From the NCBI RefSeq assembly GCF_040719265.1, contig NZ_JBFDAH010000017.1:44820-108819 (forward strand): a DNA stretch of 64,000 nt, in the 5' to 3' direction. The notes beneath the pieces were generated by a model. The model did no database searches. It was not told the origin of the DNA and worked only from the letters and a program-made list of their open reading frames with translations. This DNA is from Aliikangiella maris (GTDB lineage: Bacteria > Pseudomonadota > Gammaproteobacteria > Enterobacterales > Kangiellaceae). Positions 1-8,488 of this stretch are shown piece by piece; positions within the stretch are counted from its first letter, which is position 1, and every line of letters begins with the position of its first letter. Made by a program: the position numbers and the translations under genes.

Positions 1-272
1 CCGATCCCTATCCCAAGCAAAATTTATTTTATCGCTCAGATAATGCAACACTGGCAAGACTGGGTGTGCCTGCGCACAGTTTTTCAAGTTCTCAAATTGA
101 TAAAGACACCCATTATCATCAATCATCGGACGAAATAGAAACTCTTGATATTGATTCGATGACCCGAATTATAGATACATTAGCTAAAGCAAGCGAAGGA
201 CTGGTCACAGGTAAAGACACGCCTAAACGTCTTGATACTAGCAAAGTCGTTCCTGATGGCAAACTCTTTTAA
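1..272 (+). CDS. M28-family metallopeptidase, C-terminal fragment
   Basis: The reading frame is open from the first full codon at position 3 to the TAA at 270-272, so only the last 89 residues of a longer protein are present. The residues FYRSDNATLARLGVPAHSF followed by THYHQSSDE resemble the end of M28 (aminopeptidase Y-like) zinc peptidases, in which this segment follows the metal-binding core and supplies a late histidine ligand (the H in YHQSSD). M28 enzymes are usually exported and release N-terminal amino acids from peptides. The catalytic core and any signal peptide lie outside the window, so subfamily and location cannot be judged. A GTG at position 66 is an internal codon, not a real start. 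Confidence 0.75.
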   Translation, partial: DPYPKQNLFYRSDNATLARLGVPAHSFSSSQIDKDTHYHQSSDEIETLDIDSMTRIIDTLAKASEGLVTGKDTPKRLDTSKVVPDGKLF

Positions 273-330
273 TTCGATTAACAGTCATTAACTGATTATG
301 ACTTAATGAATCGTGTAAAACTCAAATATA

Positions 331-357
331 AAAAAAGCACTCAACAGAGTGCTTTTT
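331..357. terminator. Bidirectional intrinsic terminator
   Basis: An 11-bp perfect stem (AAAAAGCACTC / GAGTGCTTTTT, 332-342 and 347-357) with loop AACA. A-runs and T-runs flank both sides, so it can end both the rightward peptidase gene and the leftward ribosomal operon that stops at 382. Confidence 0.85.
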
Positions 358-381
358 AAGTAGTTAAAAAATAAGTGTGAC

Positions 382-738
382 TTATTTTTTAACATCCAGC
401 TTTTCTTTGATTCTGGCAGACTTACCACTTCTTTCACGTAGATAGTAAAGTTTAGCCTGACGAACATCACCACGGCGTTTAACAGTAATACTGTCAACTA
501 GTGGGCTGTAAGTTTGGAATACACGCTCAACGCCTTCACCGTATGAAATTTTACGTACAGTAAATGCTGAATTTAAACCACGGTTTTTAACGCCTAAAAC
601 AACGCCTTCAAAAGCCTGTAAACGCTCGCGGTCACCTTCTTTAACTTTCACTTGAACAACGACAGTATCACCTGGTGCAAAATCAGGGATTTCTTTACTC
701 ATTTGTTCCTGTTCCAGTTGATCAATTATCTTACTCAT
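382..738 (-). CDS. rplS: 50S ribosomal protein L19
   Basis: This 118-residue protein has the normal length and sequence of bacterial L19, a large-subunit protein at the 30S/50S interface. It begins MSKIIDQLEQEQMSK and contains the conserved core GDTVVVQVKVKEGDRERLQ, the VRKISYGEGVERVF segment and the C-terminal AKLYYLRERSGKSARIKE. The frame stays open further upstream to 825, but the ATG at 738 has a clear AGGAG ribosome-binding site and matches the family start. It is the last gene of the leftward rpsP-rimM-trmD-rplS operon, 49 bases after trmD, and is followed by a strong hairpin terminator. Confidence 0.97.
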   Translation of the reverse strand: MSKIIDQLEQEQMSKEIPDFAPGDTVVVQVKVKEGDRERLQAFEGVVLGVKNRGLNSAFTVRKISYGEGVERVFQTYSPLVDSITVKRRGDVRQAKLYYLRERSGKSARIKEKLDVKK

Positions 739-787
739 TGTCCACTCCTGGGTTTTAATTTCTAACAAACTTTTCAATATTTTAAAA

Positions 788-1549
788 TCAGCTATCAATA
801 CGATGCTGCTTTTTAAATTCCTCAAGCAACTGTTGCTCTTGTGAGGTTAATGCTTTCTTTGCCAACAAGTCTGGGCGCTTAAGCCAAGTACGTCCAAGCC
901 GTTGCTGCAAACGCCAGGTTTCAATTTGCCGATGATTCCCACTTAATAAAACGGGAGGAACTTCAGCATCATGATATATCTCTGGCCGAGTATAATGGGG
1001 ATGATCTAACAAACCATCCACAAATGAATCCTGTATTGCAGACTCATTATGCCCCAGTACATCGGGTAATAAACGGCTGACACTATCTATTAATGCCATG
1101 GCAGGAATTTCACCGCCGCTTAGCACAAAATCGCCTAATGACACTTCCATATCAACCTGCTCAACGAGCAGTCTTTCATCGATTCCTTCATAACGACCAG
1201 CAATCAAAATAATGTGTGATTTCTGGCTAAGTTGATAAGCAAGTTGCTGATCAAGTCTCTGACCTTGTGGTGACAAATAAATAACTGTCCCAGGTTCGAT
1301 TGCTTTGGCTGATGTAATCGCCTTTTGCAATGGCTCAACTTTCATCAACATACCAGGACCACCACCATATGGCCTGTCGTCTACAGTTCGATGCTTATCT
1401 GTTGTAAAATCTCGAGGATTAATTAAATCAACGCAAACTTTACCTTTTTTTACTGCACGTCCAACCACACCATGCTCGGTCACCGCAGTAAACATTTCAG
1501 GAAACAGAGTAATTGCCGTAAACCTGAAATGAGACTTAGAGATATTCAT
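788..1549 (-). CDS. trmD: tRNA (guanine37-N1)-methyltransferase
   Basis: TrmD methylates N1 of G37 in tRNAs reading CCN, CUN and CGG codons using S-adenosylmethionine, which prevents +1 frameshifts. The 253-residue protein carries ITLFPEMF near the start, RPYGGGPGMLM, the trefoil-knot SAM-binding region GRYEGIDERL and LGDFVLSGGEIPAMA, and a C-terminal domain with GNHRQIETWR. All are standard for the SPOUT-class enzyme. The start used gives about eight residues more before ITLFPEMF than in Escherichia coli. It lies inside the tail of rimM with a 14-base overlap, which implies translational coupling. Confidence 0.97.
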   Translation of the reverse strand: MNISKSHFRFTAITLFPEMFTAVTEHGVVGRAVKKGKVCVDLINPRDFTTDKHRTVDDRPYGGGPGMLMKVEPLQKAITSAKAIEPGTVIYLSPQGQRLDQQLAYQLSQKSHIILIAGRYEGIDERLLVEQVDMEVSLGDFVLSGGEIPAMALIDSVSRLLPDVLGHNESAIQDSFVDGLLDHPHYTRPEIYHDAEVPPVLLSGNHRQIETWRLQQRLGRTWLKRPDLLAKKALTSQEQQLLEEFKKQHRIDS

Positions 1550-2072
1550 TATCCCAGTCTACAAGAATCTGATTATTTTGCAGATCAACTTTTTTAATCA
1601 CATCATCCATAATATAAGGAATCATCATTTCCTTACTTCCATGAACCTCAGCTTGCTCGGTTGTCAATTTCACAACCATTACATCATTGGCACCAGTTTC
1701 TATTAAATGCGAAATCCGACCAATTTTTTGCTCGCTCAGATTTAAAACATCCAAACCTTCCAGTTCTCGCCAATAAAACTCATTTTCATCCAGCGATTCC
1801 AGTTGTGCTTGATCAATCGCAATTTCGCGACCAATTAATGACTCGGCTAAATTACGATCATTAATACCTTTTAATTCGGCAACAATCGTTTTTCCCTGAG
1901 CACGACCATCAAGTAATGGATATTCGCACCATTGGTTATCGATACGAATTCTCCAGGGGTTATATTTGATGATATTAATTCTGGGATCTGTATGTGAAAA
2001 TACTTTTACCCAGCCTTTAACCCCATACACACCAGTTATTTTACCAATAATAACTGGAGAGTCTTTCATCAC
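1536..2072 (-). CDS. rimM: 16S rRNA processing protein RimM
   Basis: RimM binds S19 and the 30S head and assists 16S rRNA maturation. The 178-residue protein has the two expected domains: an N-terminal RimM barrel (IIGKITGVYGVKGWVKVFS, residues about 8-26) and a C-terminal PRC-barrel (EFYWRELEGLDVLN through the PYIMDDVIKKVD segment, about 96-170). Its position between rpsP and trmD is the classic operon order. The stop overlaps trmD by 14 bases. The start is 15 bases beyond the rpsP stop. Confidence 0.96.
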   Translation of the reverse strand: MMKDSPVIIGKITGVYGVKGWVKVFSHTDPRINIIKYNPWRIRIDNQWCEYPLLDGRAQGKTIVAELKGINDRNLAESLIGREIAIDQAQLESLDENEFYWRELEGLDVLNLSEQKIGRISHLIETGANDVMVVKLTTEQAEVHGSKEMMIPYIMDDVIKKVDLQNNQILVDWDNEYL

Positions 2073-2087
2073 AATGACACTTTAAAA

Positions 2088-2333
2088 TTAGGCTGCTGAG
2101 TTGTCTTTATAAAGTTTTTTCACTCGGTCGCTCATTTGAGCACCTTGACCCAGCCAAAACTCCAAGCGCTCATTATCAACACGAACACGCTCTTCTTGAC
2201 CAGTCGCAACAGGATTGAAAAAACCAACTCGCTCAATAAAACGACCATCACGGGCATTACGCTTATCAGTAACAACCATGTGATAAAATGGGCGTTTTTT
2301 CGAACCGCCTCTGGCTAAACGTATGGTTACCAT
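2088..2333 (-). CDS. rpsP: 30S ribosomal protein S16
   Basis: The 81-residue product starts MVTIRLARGGSKKRPFYHMV and contains RDGRFIERVGFFNP, both diagnostic of S16, an essential assembly protein of the 30S body. The frame is open further upstream to 2402, but the ATG at 2333 has an AGAGGAAA Shine-Dalgarno and the family length, so it is taken as the start. It is the first gene of the rpsP-rimM-trmD-rplS operon. The promoter should lie in the roughly 300 bases before ffh. Confidence 0.97.
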   Translation of the reverse strand: MVTIRLARGGSKKRPFYHMVVTDKRNARDGRFIERVGFFNPVATGQEERVRVDNERLEFWLGQGAQMSDRVKKLYKDNSAA

Positions 2334-2597
2334 GCGTTGTATTTCCTCTAAATTCTCTACTATTTTCCAGGTAAAATAACAGTTAAAATTTACCCAGACC
2401 ACAAAGGACGCGCATTTTATCCTTAAATTTGTTATTTGGGAACCCTTTTAAGTATTAAAGTTACATATTTATGTCACTTTTACCGCTTTATACTCGATTT
2501 TTATAAAAATTAAAAAATTTCCTTTGAAAAATGAGTAAGTTACTTTTTCAGGTACGTCATTTATGACGAATGACTTTATATTGCAAAAAACCTAATC

Positions 2598-2634
2598 TGA
2601 CACAAAATTTTCGATATAAAATATCGAGGTGTCA
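2598..2634. terminator. Nested hairpin just after ffh
   Basis: An inner stem CGATAT/ATATCG (2612-2617, 2621-2626) sits inside an outer stem TGACAC/GTGTCA (2598-2603, 2629-2634) starting one base after the ffh stop codon. It may terminate ffh transcription, but the following T-tract is poor, so the role is uncertain. The rest of 2334-2597 is AT-rich and should hold the rpsP promoter, which I could not pin down. Confidence 0.4.
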
Positions 2635-2635
2635 A

Positions 2636-4012
2636 TTAACGGCCCATCGGAGGCAATCCACCTCCAGGTGGCATCATTCCTTGCAAACCTCGCATCATTT
2701 TCATCATGCCACCTTTGCCTTTCATTTTTTTCATCATTTTTTGCATTTGCTTAAATTGCTTAAGTAATCGATTTACCGCCTGAATATCAGTTCCCGAACC
2801 ATTAGCAATACGTTTTTTACGTGAGCCTTTAATCATATCAGGCGCAGCTCTTTCTTGAGGCGTCATTGAGTTAATTATCGCCTCCATGTGTACGGTAGAC
2901 TTATCAGTTAACTGTTCTTTAGCAGATTGTGGAATATTTCCCATACCAGGCAACTTATCCAGCATACTGGTCAAGCCACCCATATTTTTCATTTGAACTA
3001 ATTGTTCACGAAAATCTTCTAAGTCAAACCCCTGACCTTTTATGACCTTCTTCGCCAGCTTTTCAGCTTTCTCTTTATCAACCTTTCGCTCGACTTCTTC
3101 AATCAGGGATAATACATCCCCCATCCCTAAAATTCGTGATGCAATTCGTTCGGGATGAAATGGTTCTAATGCGTCCAGCTTTTCACCCATACCAATAAAT
3201 TTGATTGGTTTACCAGTTATTTGACGAATTGACAGTGCAGCACCACCGCGTGCATCACCATCAGCTTTTGTCAAAATAACTCCCGTTAAAGGCAATGCAT
3301 CATTGAAAGCTTTAGCTGTATTGGCTGCATCCTGTCCAGTCATACTGTCAACCACAAACAAAGTTTCTGCTGGATTAACAGCAGCATGCAGTTGCTTAAT
3401 CTCATCCATCATGTCTTCATCAACAGCTAATCGACCCGCGGTATCAAGGATTAATACATCCGCGAACTCTTTTTTTGCTTGGGCAATAGCCGCTTTCGCA
3501 ATATCAATGGGCTTTTGTTCAACGCTGCTAGGGAAAAATTGGGCGCCAACCTCGCTTGCAACTTTTTCTAATTGCTGGATCGCTGCGGGGCGATATACGT
3601 CGGCACTAACCACCATGACGGACTTTTTCTCTCGCTCCATCAAATAGCGTGCAAGTTTGGCTGTTGAGGTTGTTTTACCCGCGCCTTGCAAACCTGCCAT
3701 TAATACAACCGCAGGAGGCTTCGCTTTTAATTCAAGGGTTTCATTAGCGTCCCCCATCGCTTTGACCATTTCGTCATTAACGACCTTAATAAACGCTTGG
3801 CCAGGTGTGAGGCTTGATTTGACTTCTTTTCCAAGCGCCCGATATTTTATTTTAGTAATAAATTCTTTAACTACAGGTAACGCGACATCGGCTTCCAATA
3901 ATGCCATTCGAACTTCTCGAAGAGTCGTCTTAATGTTATCTTCGGTAATTCGGCCTTTTCCGCTAACCTTTTTGAGTACCCGGTTAAGACGATCACTTAA
4001 ACTATCAAACAT
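2636..4012 (-). CDS. ffh: Signal recognition particle GTPase Ffh
   Basis: Ffh binds 4.5S RNA and hydrophobic signal sequences and, with FtsY, delivers ribosomes to the SecYEG translocon. The 458-residue protein shows the N domain (about 1-95), the G domain with P-loop GLQGAGKTT (107-115), DTAGR, and TKADGDARGGAALS. A methionine-rich M domain follows (from about residue 325) ending in a run of KMMKKMKGKGGMMKMM and a Gly/Pro tail. Length and order match the family. It stands alone, transcribed leftward, upstream of the rpsP operon, as in many gammaproteobacteria, and divergent from the ypjD homologue. Confidence 0.97.
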   Translation of the reverse strand: MFDSLSDRLNRVLKKVSGKGRITEDNIKTTLREVRMALLEADVALPVVKEFITKIKYRALGKEVKSSLTPGQAFIKVVNDEMVKAMGDANETLELKAKPPAVVLMAGLQGAGKTTSTAKLARYLMEREKKSVMVVSADVYRPAAIQQLEKVASEVGAQFFPSSVEQKPIDIAKAAIAQAKKEFADVLILDTAGRLAVDEDMMDEIKQLHAAVNPAETLFVVDSMTGQDAANTAKAFNDALPLTGVILTKADGDARGGAALSIRQITGKPIKFIGMGEKLDALEPFHPERIASRILGMGDVLSLIEEVERKVDKEKAEKLAKKVIKGQGFDLEDFREQLVQMKNMGGLTSMLDKLPGMGNIPQSAKEQLTDKSTVHMEAIINSMTPQERAAPDMIKGSRKKRIANGSGTDIQAVNRLLKQFKQMQKMMKKMKGKGGMMKMMRGLQGMMPPGGGLPPMGR

Positions 4013-4211
4013 CGAAAATTCCTGTAATTAATATTCAACAAACTTTTTTGAAGTAGGCTATTATAGCTGGATTATGCTTGACCACAAGCACTGAGAAAAG
4101 ATTGAAAGTTTGCGCTGTATCATCATTATTCGATAATAATGCTTTTTATATAGTTTACAGCCAAGCGTGGCTATCAGATAATAACCTCATGTTTACCCAA
4201 GGATTAATCAA

Positions 4212-5006
4212 TTGCTTTTAGTAACTCTTCAGTCGATAATCGTTCTACTTTATGGTGGATTGTTTATCTATACATGGAAAAGTCTATCTAAAGGGCAACC
4301 ACTTAACCAGTTATCAACTACGGCATTTTTTATTGCGGTAATCTGCCATGGTTACTTGTCTTACCATTTGATTGATGGTGGCAATGGTCAAAATGTCGGA
4401 TTATTTAACATCTTTTGTATGACCACTTGGCTGGCAATGTGCATGGTCGGCTGGAATTTAATCAAGCACCAGACTCATCCACTGCTTTTAGTGTCGCTTC
4501 CTGTCGCAGCTATCAGTATCGTTGAAGCGGCTCTATTCAAGAGCATTTCGCCTATTTCTCTCGATGGAAAGCCACTCAATTTGTTACATGTACTCAGCGG
4601 CATCGCGTCAATGAGCATTTTATTGCTGGCAGCACTACAGTCTATTTTAGTTTTATATTTAGATAAAGGATTACGGCATCACCCCGCCCATATCCATCGT
4701 TGGCTTGGGCCGCTTCAAGGAATGGAACGCTATTTAGTACAATTACTGACTGTCGGTTTTGTATTAATGACGATATCATTAGTTCTTGTGATATTATTAC
4801 CACAAGAACAACAATCCACTCAGGTTTTACATAAGATTATTCTCACAAGCGCCTCTTGGCTGGTACTAGCGATCCTGATGTTTGGTCAATATATCAGAGG
4901 TTGGCGTGGCGTATTTGCCGCCAAATGGAGCTTATTAGGTATATTTTTGTTACTTTTAGGCTACTTTGGCAGTAAATTAGTGATTGAGTTTTTACTCGTC
5001 AGATAA
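4212..5006 (+). CDS. ypjD: Inner-membrane protein YpjD/CcsA-like (cytochrome c assembly fold)
   Basis: The 264-residue protein is almost entirely hydrophobic, with about eight predicted membrane helices, and has the histidines and tryptophans seen in the CcsA/HemX-like YpjD family (for example LLHVLSGIASMSILL). YpjD function is unsettled; it shares the fold of haem-handling cytochrome c assembly proteins. The start is a TTG with an AAGGA ribosome-binding site nine bases upstream; the nearby ATG at 4189 is out of frame and stops quickly. It lies divergent from ffh and 38 bases before the corC-like gene, the same neighbourhood as ypjD-yfjD in Escherichia coli. Confidence 0.88.
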   Translation: MLLVTLQSIIVLLYGGLFIYTWKSLSKGQPLNQLSTTAFFIAVICHGYLSYHLIDGGNGQNVGLFNIFCMTTWLAMCMVGWNLIKHQTHPLLLVSLPVAAISIVEAALFKSISPISLDGKPLNLLHVLSGIASMSILLLAALQSILVLYLDKGLRHHPAHIHRWLGPLQGMERYLVQLLTVGFVLMTISLVLVILLPQEQQSTQVLHKIILTSASWLVLAILMFGQYIRGWRGVFAAKWSLLGIFLLLLGYFGSKLVIEFLLVR

Positions 5007-5044
5007 TTCCTGGTTTCTGTGAAAATAAAAGAGTTATTACAGCA

Positions 5045-6334
5045 TTGGACGACATAACAACCACGACCCTTTCACTATTTCTCGTTCTACTTATTCTGTT
5101 ATCTGGTTTCTTTTCGAGCTCAGAAACCGGCATGATGTCCTTGAATCGTTACAAACTCAAGCATTCTGTGAATAAGAAAAATAAGGGAGCTATTCTTACC
5201 CAAAAACTATTGTCACGACCAGATAGGTTAATTGGGCTGATATTAATTGGCAACAATTTTGTCAATATCCTCGCAGCATCGATTGCCACAATAATCTGTA
5301 CTCGTCTTTGGGGTCCCGATGCGGGTGTGATAATCGCAACCGTTGGTTTGACGTTTATCGTACTGGTGTTTGCAGAAGTAACCCCTAAAACACTAGCGGC
5401 ACTCCACCCCGAGCGTATCGCCTTTCCAGCATCATTTATTTTGATGCCATTATTTAAGTTATGTTATCCCTTTGTATTGGGGCTAAACTCCATAACTAAC
5501 GGTCTACTCAGGATCTTTGGAATTAAAATTAATGATATTGATAATGATCATTTAAATTCAGATGAACTGAAAATTATTGTAAATGAAGCTGGCGCGTTAA
5601 TTCCCAAAAGACACCAAAATATGTTGCTTAGCATTTTAGATTTAGAGCAAGTTACTGTTGAAGATATTATGGTGCCCCGTAATGAAATAAATGGCATTAA
5701 TATTGAGCAACCCATTGATGAAATCATCAATCAAATTAAGAATTCCGTGCACTCACGATTACCGATTTATCGCGACGAAATAGACCATGTCGAGGGATTT
5801 TTAAATGCGCGCCAAATGGTCAAATTGCTTACCTATGATGATAATGAAATCACCAAAGAAGCATTGCTTAAAGCAATGACCCCAGTTTACTTCATTCCTG
5901 AAGGCACGCCACTTAACACGCAGCTTTTAAATTTTCAGCGGCGAAAATCACGTATTGGCCTAGTTGTTGACGAATATGGAGATATTTTGGGGCTGGCAAC
6001 AATTGAAGATATTCTCGAAGAAATCGTAGGTGAATTCACAACTGACTTCGCAGACTCTAGCCGAGACATTCAAAAAGAAGAGGATGGCAGCGTTATTATT
6101 GATGGGAGTGCAACCATTCGTGACATAAATCGTACCCTGAAATGGGAATTGCCTACTGACGGTCCCAAAACCCTTAATGGTTTGATTCTAGAATATATCG
6201 AAGCAATTCCACAGGCCGGGACCGGAATGCGTCTTGAAGGCTACCCTATGGAAATTTTACAAGTTAAATCAAACATGATTAAAAGCATAAGAGTATGGCC
6301 CGAACTTTATCAAAATAAGACTGAGCTCGATTAA
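5045..6334 (+). CDS. CorB/CorC (YfjD) family CNNM transporter with CBS domains
   Basis: The 429-residue protein begins with TTG (MDDITTTTLSLF) and resembles YfjD/CorB. It has an N-terminal CNNM/DUF21 membrane domain (about 1-180; GFFSSSETGMMSLNRYKLKH is typical), then two CBS repeats (about 190-310, including VEDIMVPRNEINGI and VVDEYGDILGLATIEDILEE), then a C-terminal CorC_HlyC domain (about 335-425). Family members are linked to magnesium or cobalt efflux and resistance. It follows the ypjD homologue closely and probably shares its transcript. Confidence 0.92.
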   Translation: MDDITTTTLSLFLVLLILLSGFFSSSETGMMSLNRYKLKHSVNKKNKGAILTQKLLSRPDRLIGLILIGNNFVNILAASIATIICTRLWGPDAGVIIATVGLTFIVLVFAEVTPKTLAALHPERIAFPASFILMPLFKLCYPFVLGLNSITNGLLRIFGIKINDIDNDHLNSDELKIIVNEAGALIPKRHQNMLLSILDLEQVTVEDIMVPRNEINGINIEQPIDEIINQIKNSVHSRLPIYRDEIDHVEGFLNARQMVKLLTYDDNEITKEALLKAMTPVYFIPEGTPLNTQLLNFQRRKSRIGLVVDEYGDILGLATIEDILEEIVGEFTTDFADSSRDIQKEEDGSVIIDGSATIRDINRTLKWELPTDGPKTLNGLILEYIEAIPQAGTGMRLEGYPMEILQVKSNMIKSIRVWPELYQNKTELD

Positions 6335-6389
6335 AACTCATTCAATTTGCCTTAACAAATTCATTGAATTTCGCTAAAAATTTAACCAT

Positions 6390-6417
6390 TAGCCCAAATA
6401 ATTTTACCTTTGGGCTA
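6390..6417 (+). terminator. Hairpin after the corC-like gene
   Basis: A nine-bp inverted repeat (TAGCCCAAA / TTTGGGCTA) with a ten-base loop lies 55 bases after the stop. No clear T-run follows, so it is only a probable transcription terminator or RNA-stabilising stem. Confidence 0.4.
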
Positions 6418-6565
6418 TTGCTGGTTGAATTATTTCCACATAAAATACAAGCTTTATTGAAACATGCATAAATAACTAGCTTGTACTTTTTATTGATGCC
6501 CTATTTTTTAATCGCTGGCAAGGTTGGTCATATCAGTGAACGGTAATTCGTCAAGGAGGGATTAA

Positions 6566-6910
6566 GTGACTTCAAGAATGAATAATATACATAATCGAGC
6601 TAATGGCTCAAAAACTCAAGACTATTCTCCCCGAGATTATTCAAAATCCCCAGCATATGTCCAGCGTTGTGGTGAAGAACCTTGCTTAAAATTCGAGCGC
6701 ACTGGGCGTTTTTATCGTATTTCTGGAAACTGGTTTTTTAAAACTCGCGAAGGGGTAAACTATGGTCCCTACACCGATAAAACAGAATGCCGATACGCTT
6801 ATAATGAGTTTATTGATATTGTTAATAACAATCAATCTTTGGGTGGAATTGATATTGGCTTTAATGACGAAGAAACGACATTTAAAATACCCAAAATTAC
6901 ACTGGGCTAG
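6566..6910 (+). CDS. Small DUF6316-like protein
   Basis: This 114-residue soluble protein has a GTG start with an excellent AAGGAGGG site at 6553-6560. The central segment FERTGRFYRISGNWFFKTREG, followed by YGPYTDK, matches my memory of the small DUF6316-type domain of gammaproteobacteria (a short beta-rich unit with a GPF/GPY motif). The N-terminal 35 residues are polar and probably disordered. No catalytic residues, signal peptide or membrane segment are seen and no function is known. It stands alone between the corC gene and the convergent redox cluster. The family name is from memory. Confidence 0.7.
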   Translation: MTSRMNNIHNRANGSKTQDYSPRDYSKSPAYVQRCGEEPCLKFERTGRFYRISGNWFFKTREGVNYGPYTDKTECRYAYNEFIDIVNNNQSLGGIDIGFNDEETTFKIPKITLG

Positions 6911-7035
6911 TAATTGTGTAAAGCCACTGTTCATCAGTTTTTTTTCATATTAAACTTGTTCTTCGAATATTCACTTGAAATAATCGCCTTGGTTTATTCC
7001 TTATTTATTCCTTTAGCGAATTGATTCTTAATCTA

Positions 7036-8172
7036 CTAATAATACATTGAAAAGAAAAAGCGAATAACATTTGCATCATATGCATAAAGAGGCTCTTCAC
7101 CTACCGGAACTTCAGCTCGCAAATCACGAAAATCTTCATAATCAAATTGAATTAAATCATAAAATAGATGAATGCTAAAACGATCTAGCGAGTCCCACTC
7201 TTTCAGTTCAAAAGTATAAGTAGCCCCAATGCCAAATGTGTTTGAAGAAAAGGTACTCAGTTCTTTATCACGAGCCAAAAAGTTTTGTGCGTCAATACGC
7301 GAAAATAAATCACTGTAAAAATCAGCATGAGTTTGTGCGTAGTAACGATACTTGACATCAAATATCCAATTGTCTTTCCATGGGTGAACATAGGCAATTT
7401 CAGCAGTGTCTGCTTCAATTCCCCAGGTATCCGAAAACTGTTTCAATTCGAGTTTAAGTGACGCACGGTAAGGTAAATAGTACATCCCGCGCAGGGCGAC
7501 CGCATCACTGGTACGTGTTGAGGGGTAGCGTTCATCTTGATAACTATATCCCGCCCCCACTGTCGGATCCAAGTAACGGACAGCGCGATAAGGATTATTT
7601 AAAAAACCTTCATCGGTAATTGTTTCCCAACTTAAATTAATCAAGCTATTGCGTGTGAGAATCTGTGAAACCCCTACCCGAAAATGACGTCTGTCTGTAT
7701 CTTCAGAAAACTCGGGCTCATCGCGTTTTCCTACTTCATCCCAACCTTGAGAATAACCTATATTGACCGTAGTTAAATCACCAAAAAAATCCTGACTGAC
7801 ATTAAAATGTGCCGATCTGGCCGAAAAATCATTTTCATCACTTTTGGTATAGTTCAAACTCATGACGGTTTTGTCATACAAATAGTCAACACCCACACTC
7901 TTTTCTACACGCTTTTCAGTGTATGGGCTAGCAGTCGTTACTACATCAATTGATGCACTACTTACATTATCAATATAATAATTGGCAGAAATAGAAACTT
8001 TATCTTTAATTGACTTACGCACAAGAATGGAAGGTCCCTGAATATCAACACCACCGCCATCGTAATAATGATAAAGTGCATCAGCCCGATCTTCTGGTAA
8101 AACCGCTCCCAGAGAATGTTGCGAAAATAACAGAACAACCAATAGAATGCTTGGCTTTATTTTTGGCAACAT
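7036..8172 (-). CDS. DUF3570 outer-membrane beta-barrel protein
   Basis: The protein (378 residues from the ATG at 8172) begins with a signal peptide, MLPKIKPSILLVVLLF...LGA. It follows with LPEDRADALYHYYDGGG, GPSILVRK and ASIDVVTTASPY, which I recognise as DUF3570. The rest alternates polar and hydrophobic residues with aromatic-rich strands and ends in FFFSMYY, the C-terminal aromatic signature of outer-membrane beta-barrels. The frame is open upstream to 8358, but that region overlaps the preceding gene and lacks the family sequence. It is the last gene of the six-gene leftward set. DUF3570 has no assigned function; by pairing it may be the outer-membrane partner of the DUF4266 lipoprotein. 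Confidence 0.85.
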   Translation of the reverse strand: MLPKIKPSILLVVLLFSQHSLGAVLPEDRADALYHYYDGGGVDIQGPSILVRKSIKDKVSISANYYIDNVSSASIDVVTTASPYTEKRVEKSVGVDYLYDKTVMSLNYTKSDENDFSARSAHFNVSQDFFGDLTTVNIGYSQGWDEVGKRDEPEFSEDTDRRHFRVGVSQILTRNSLINLSWETITDEGFLNNPYRAVRYLDPTVGAGYSYQDERYPSTRTSDAVALRGMYYLPYRASLKLELKQFSDTWGIEADTAEIAYVHPWKDNWIFDVKYRYYAQTHADFYSDLFSRIDAQNFLARDKELSTFSSNTFGIGATYTFELKEWDSLDRFSIHLFYDLIQFDYEDFRDLRAEVPVGEEPLYAYDANVIRFFFSMYY

Positions 8173-8215
8173 TATCTTTAGCGACAGGTGGCAAAGATAT
8201 TTTTTCAGCGAAAAA

Positions 8216-8488
8216 CTAGTTACAACCACAACCACCTCCGGCACTACCTTCTGCGCCTCTTGCACCTTCTCGTGCTTGAAAAACGTGGTGTAAATAATTA
8301 TCTGACACCGGATTGCGACTAAATGCCATAATTGGATCGGCAAGATTCTGTCTTTCATAAGGCTTAAGCCAGGGCTGTATTGAGCAGCCGGAAATCAGCA
8401 AACAACTCATCATCAGTCCAAAAACAGGAAAAGATAATTTCGCTGTAGAAAAACGACGCATTAAACTGAAAATTTGATTTTTACTCAC
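8216..8488 (-). CDS. DUF4266 lipoprotein with Cys-rich GGGCGCN tail
   Basis: The 90-residue protein has a lipoprotein signal with lipobox LISGC (lipidated Cys35). PWLKPYERQNLADPIMAF follows, then a spacer and SAGGGCGCN as the last residues. The PWER/YER-LA-P-M pattern and the Gly-Cys tail are typical of DUF4266. Two cysteines, separated by a single glycine two residues before the end, are striking for an envelope protein and could bind metal or be modified. Its first eight bases overlap the TlpA gene, and it precedes the DUF3570 gene by 43 bases. An alternative start is the ATG at 8461. Function unknown. Confidence 0.82.
   Translation of the reverse strand: MSKNQIFSLMRRFSTAKLSFPVFGLMMSCLLISGCSIQPWLKPYERQNLADPIMAFSRNPVSDNYLHHVFQAREGARGAEGSAGGGCGCN

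Noticed and set aside
739..825. N-terminal extension of rplS
   Set aside because: The extension lacks family similarity and overlaps trmD; the ATG at 738 has an AGGAG site.
2334..2402. N-terminal extension of rpsP
   Set aside because: S16 starts at MVTIRLARGG; the extension is not S16-like.
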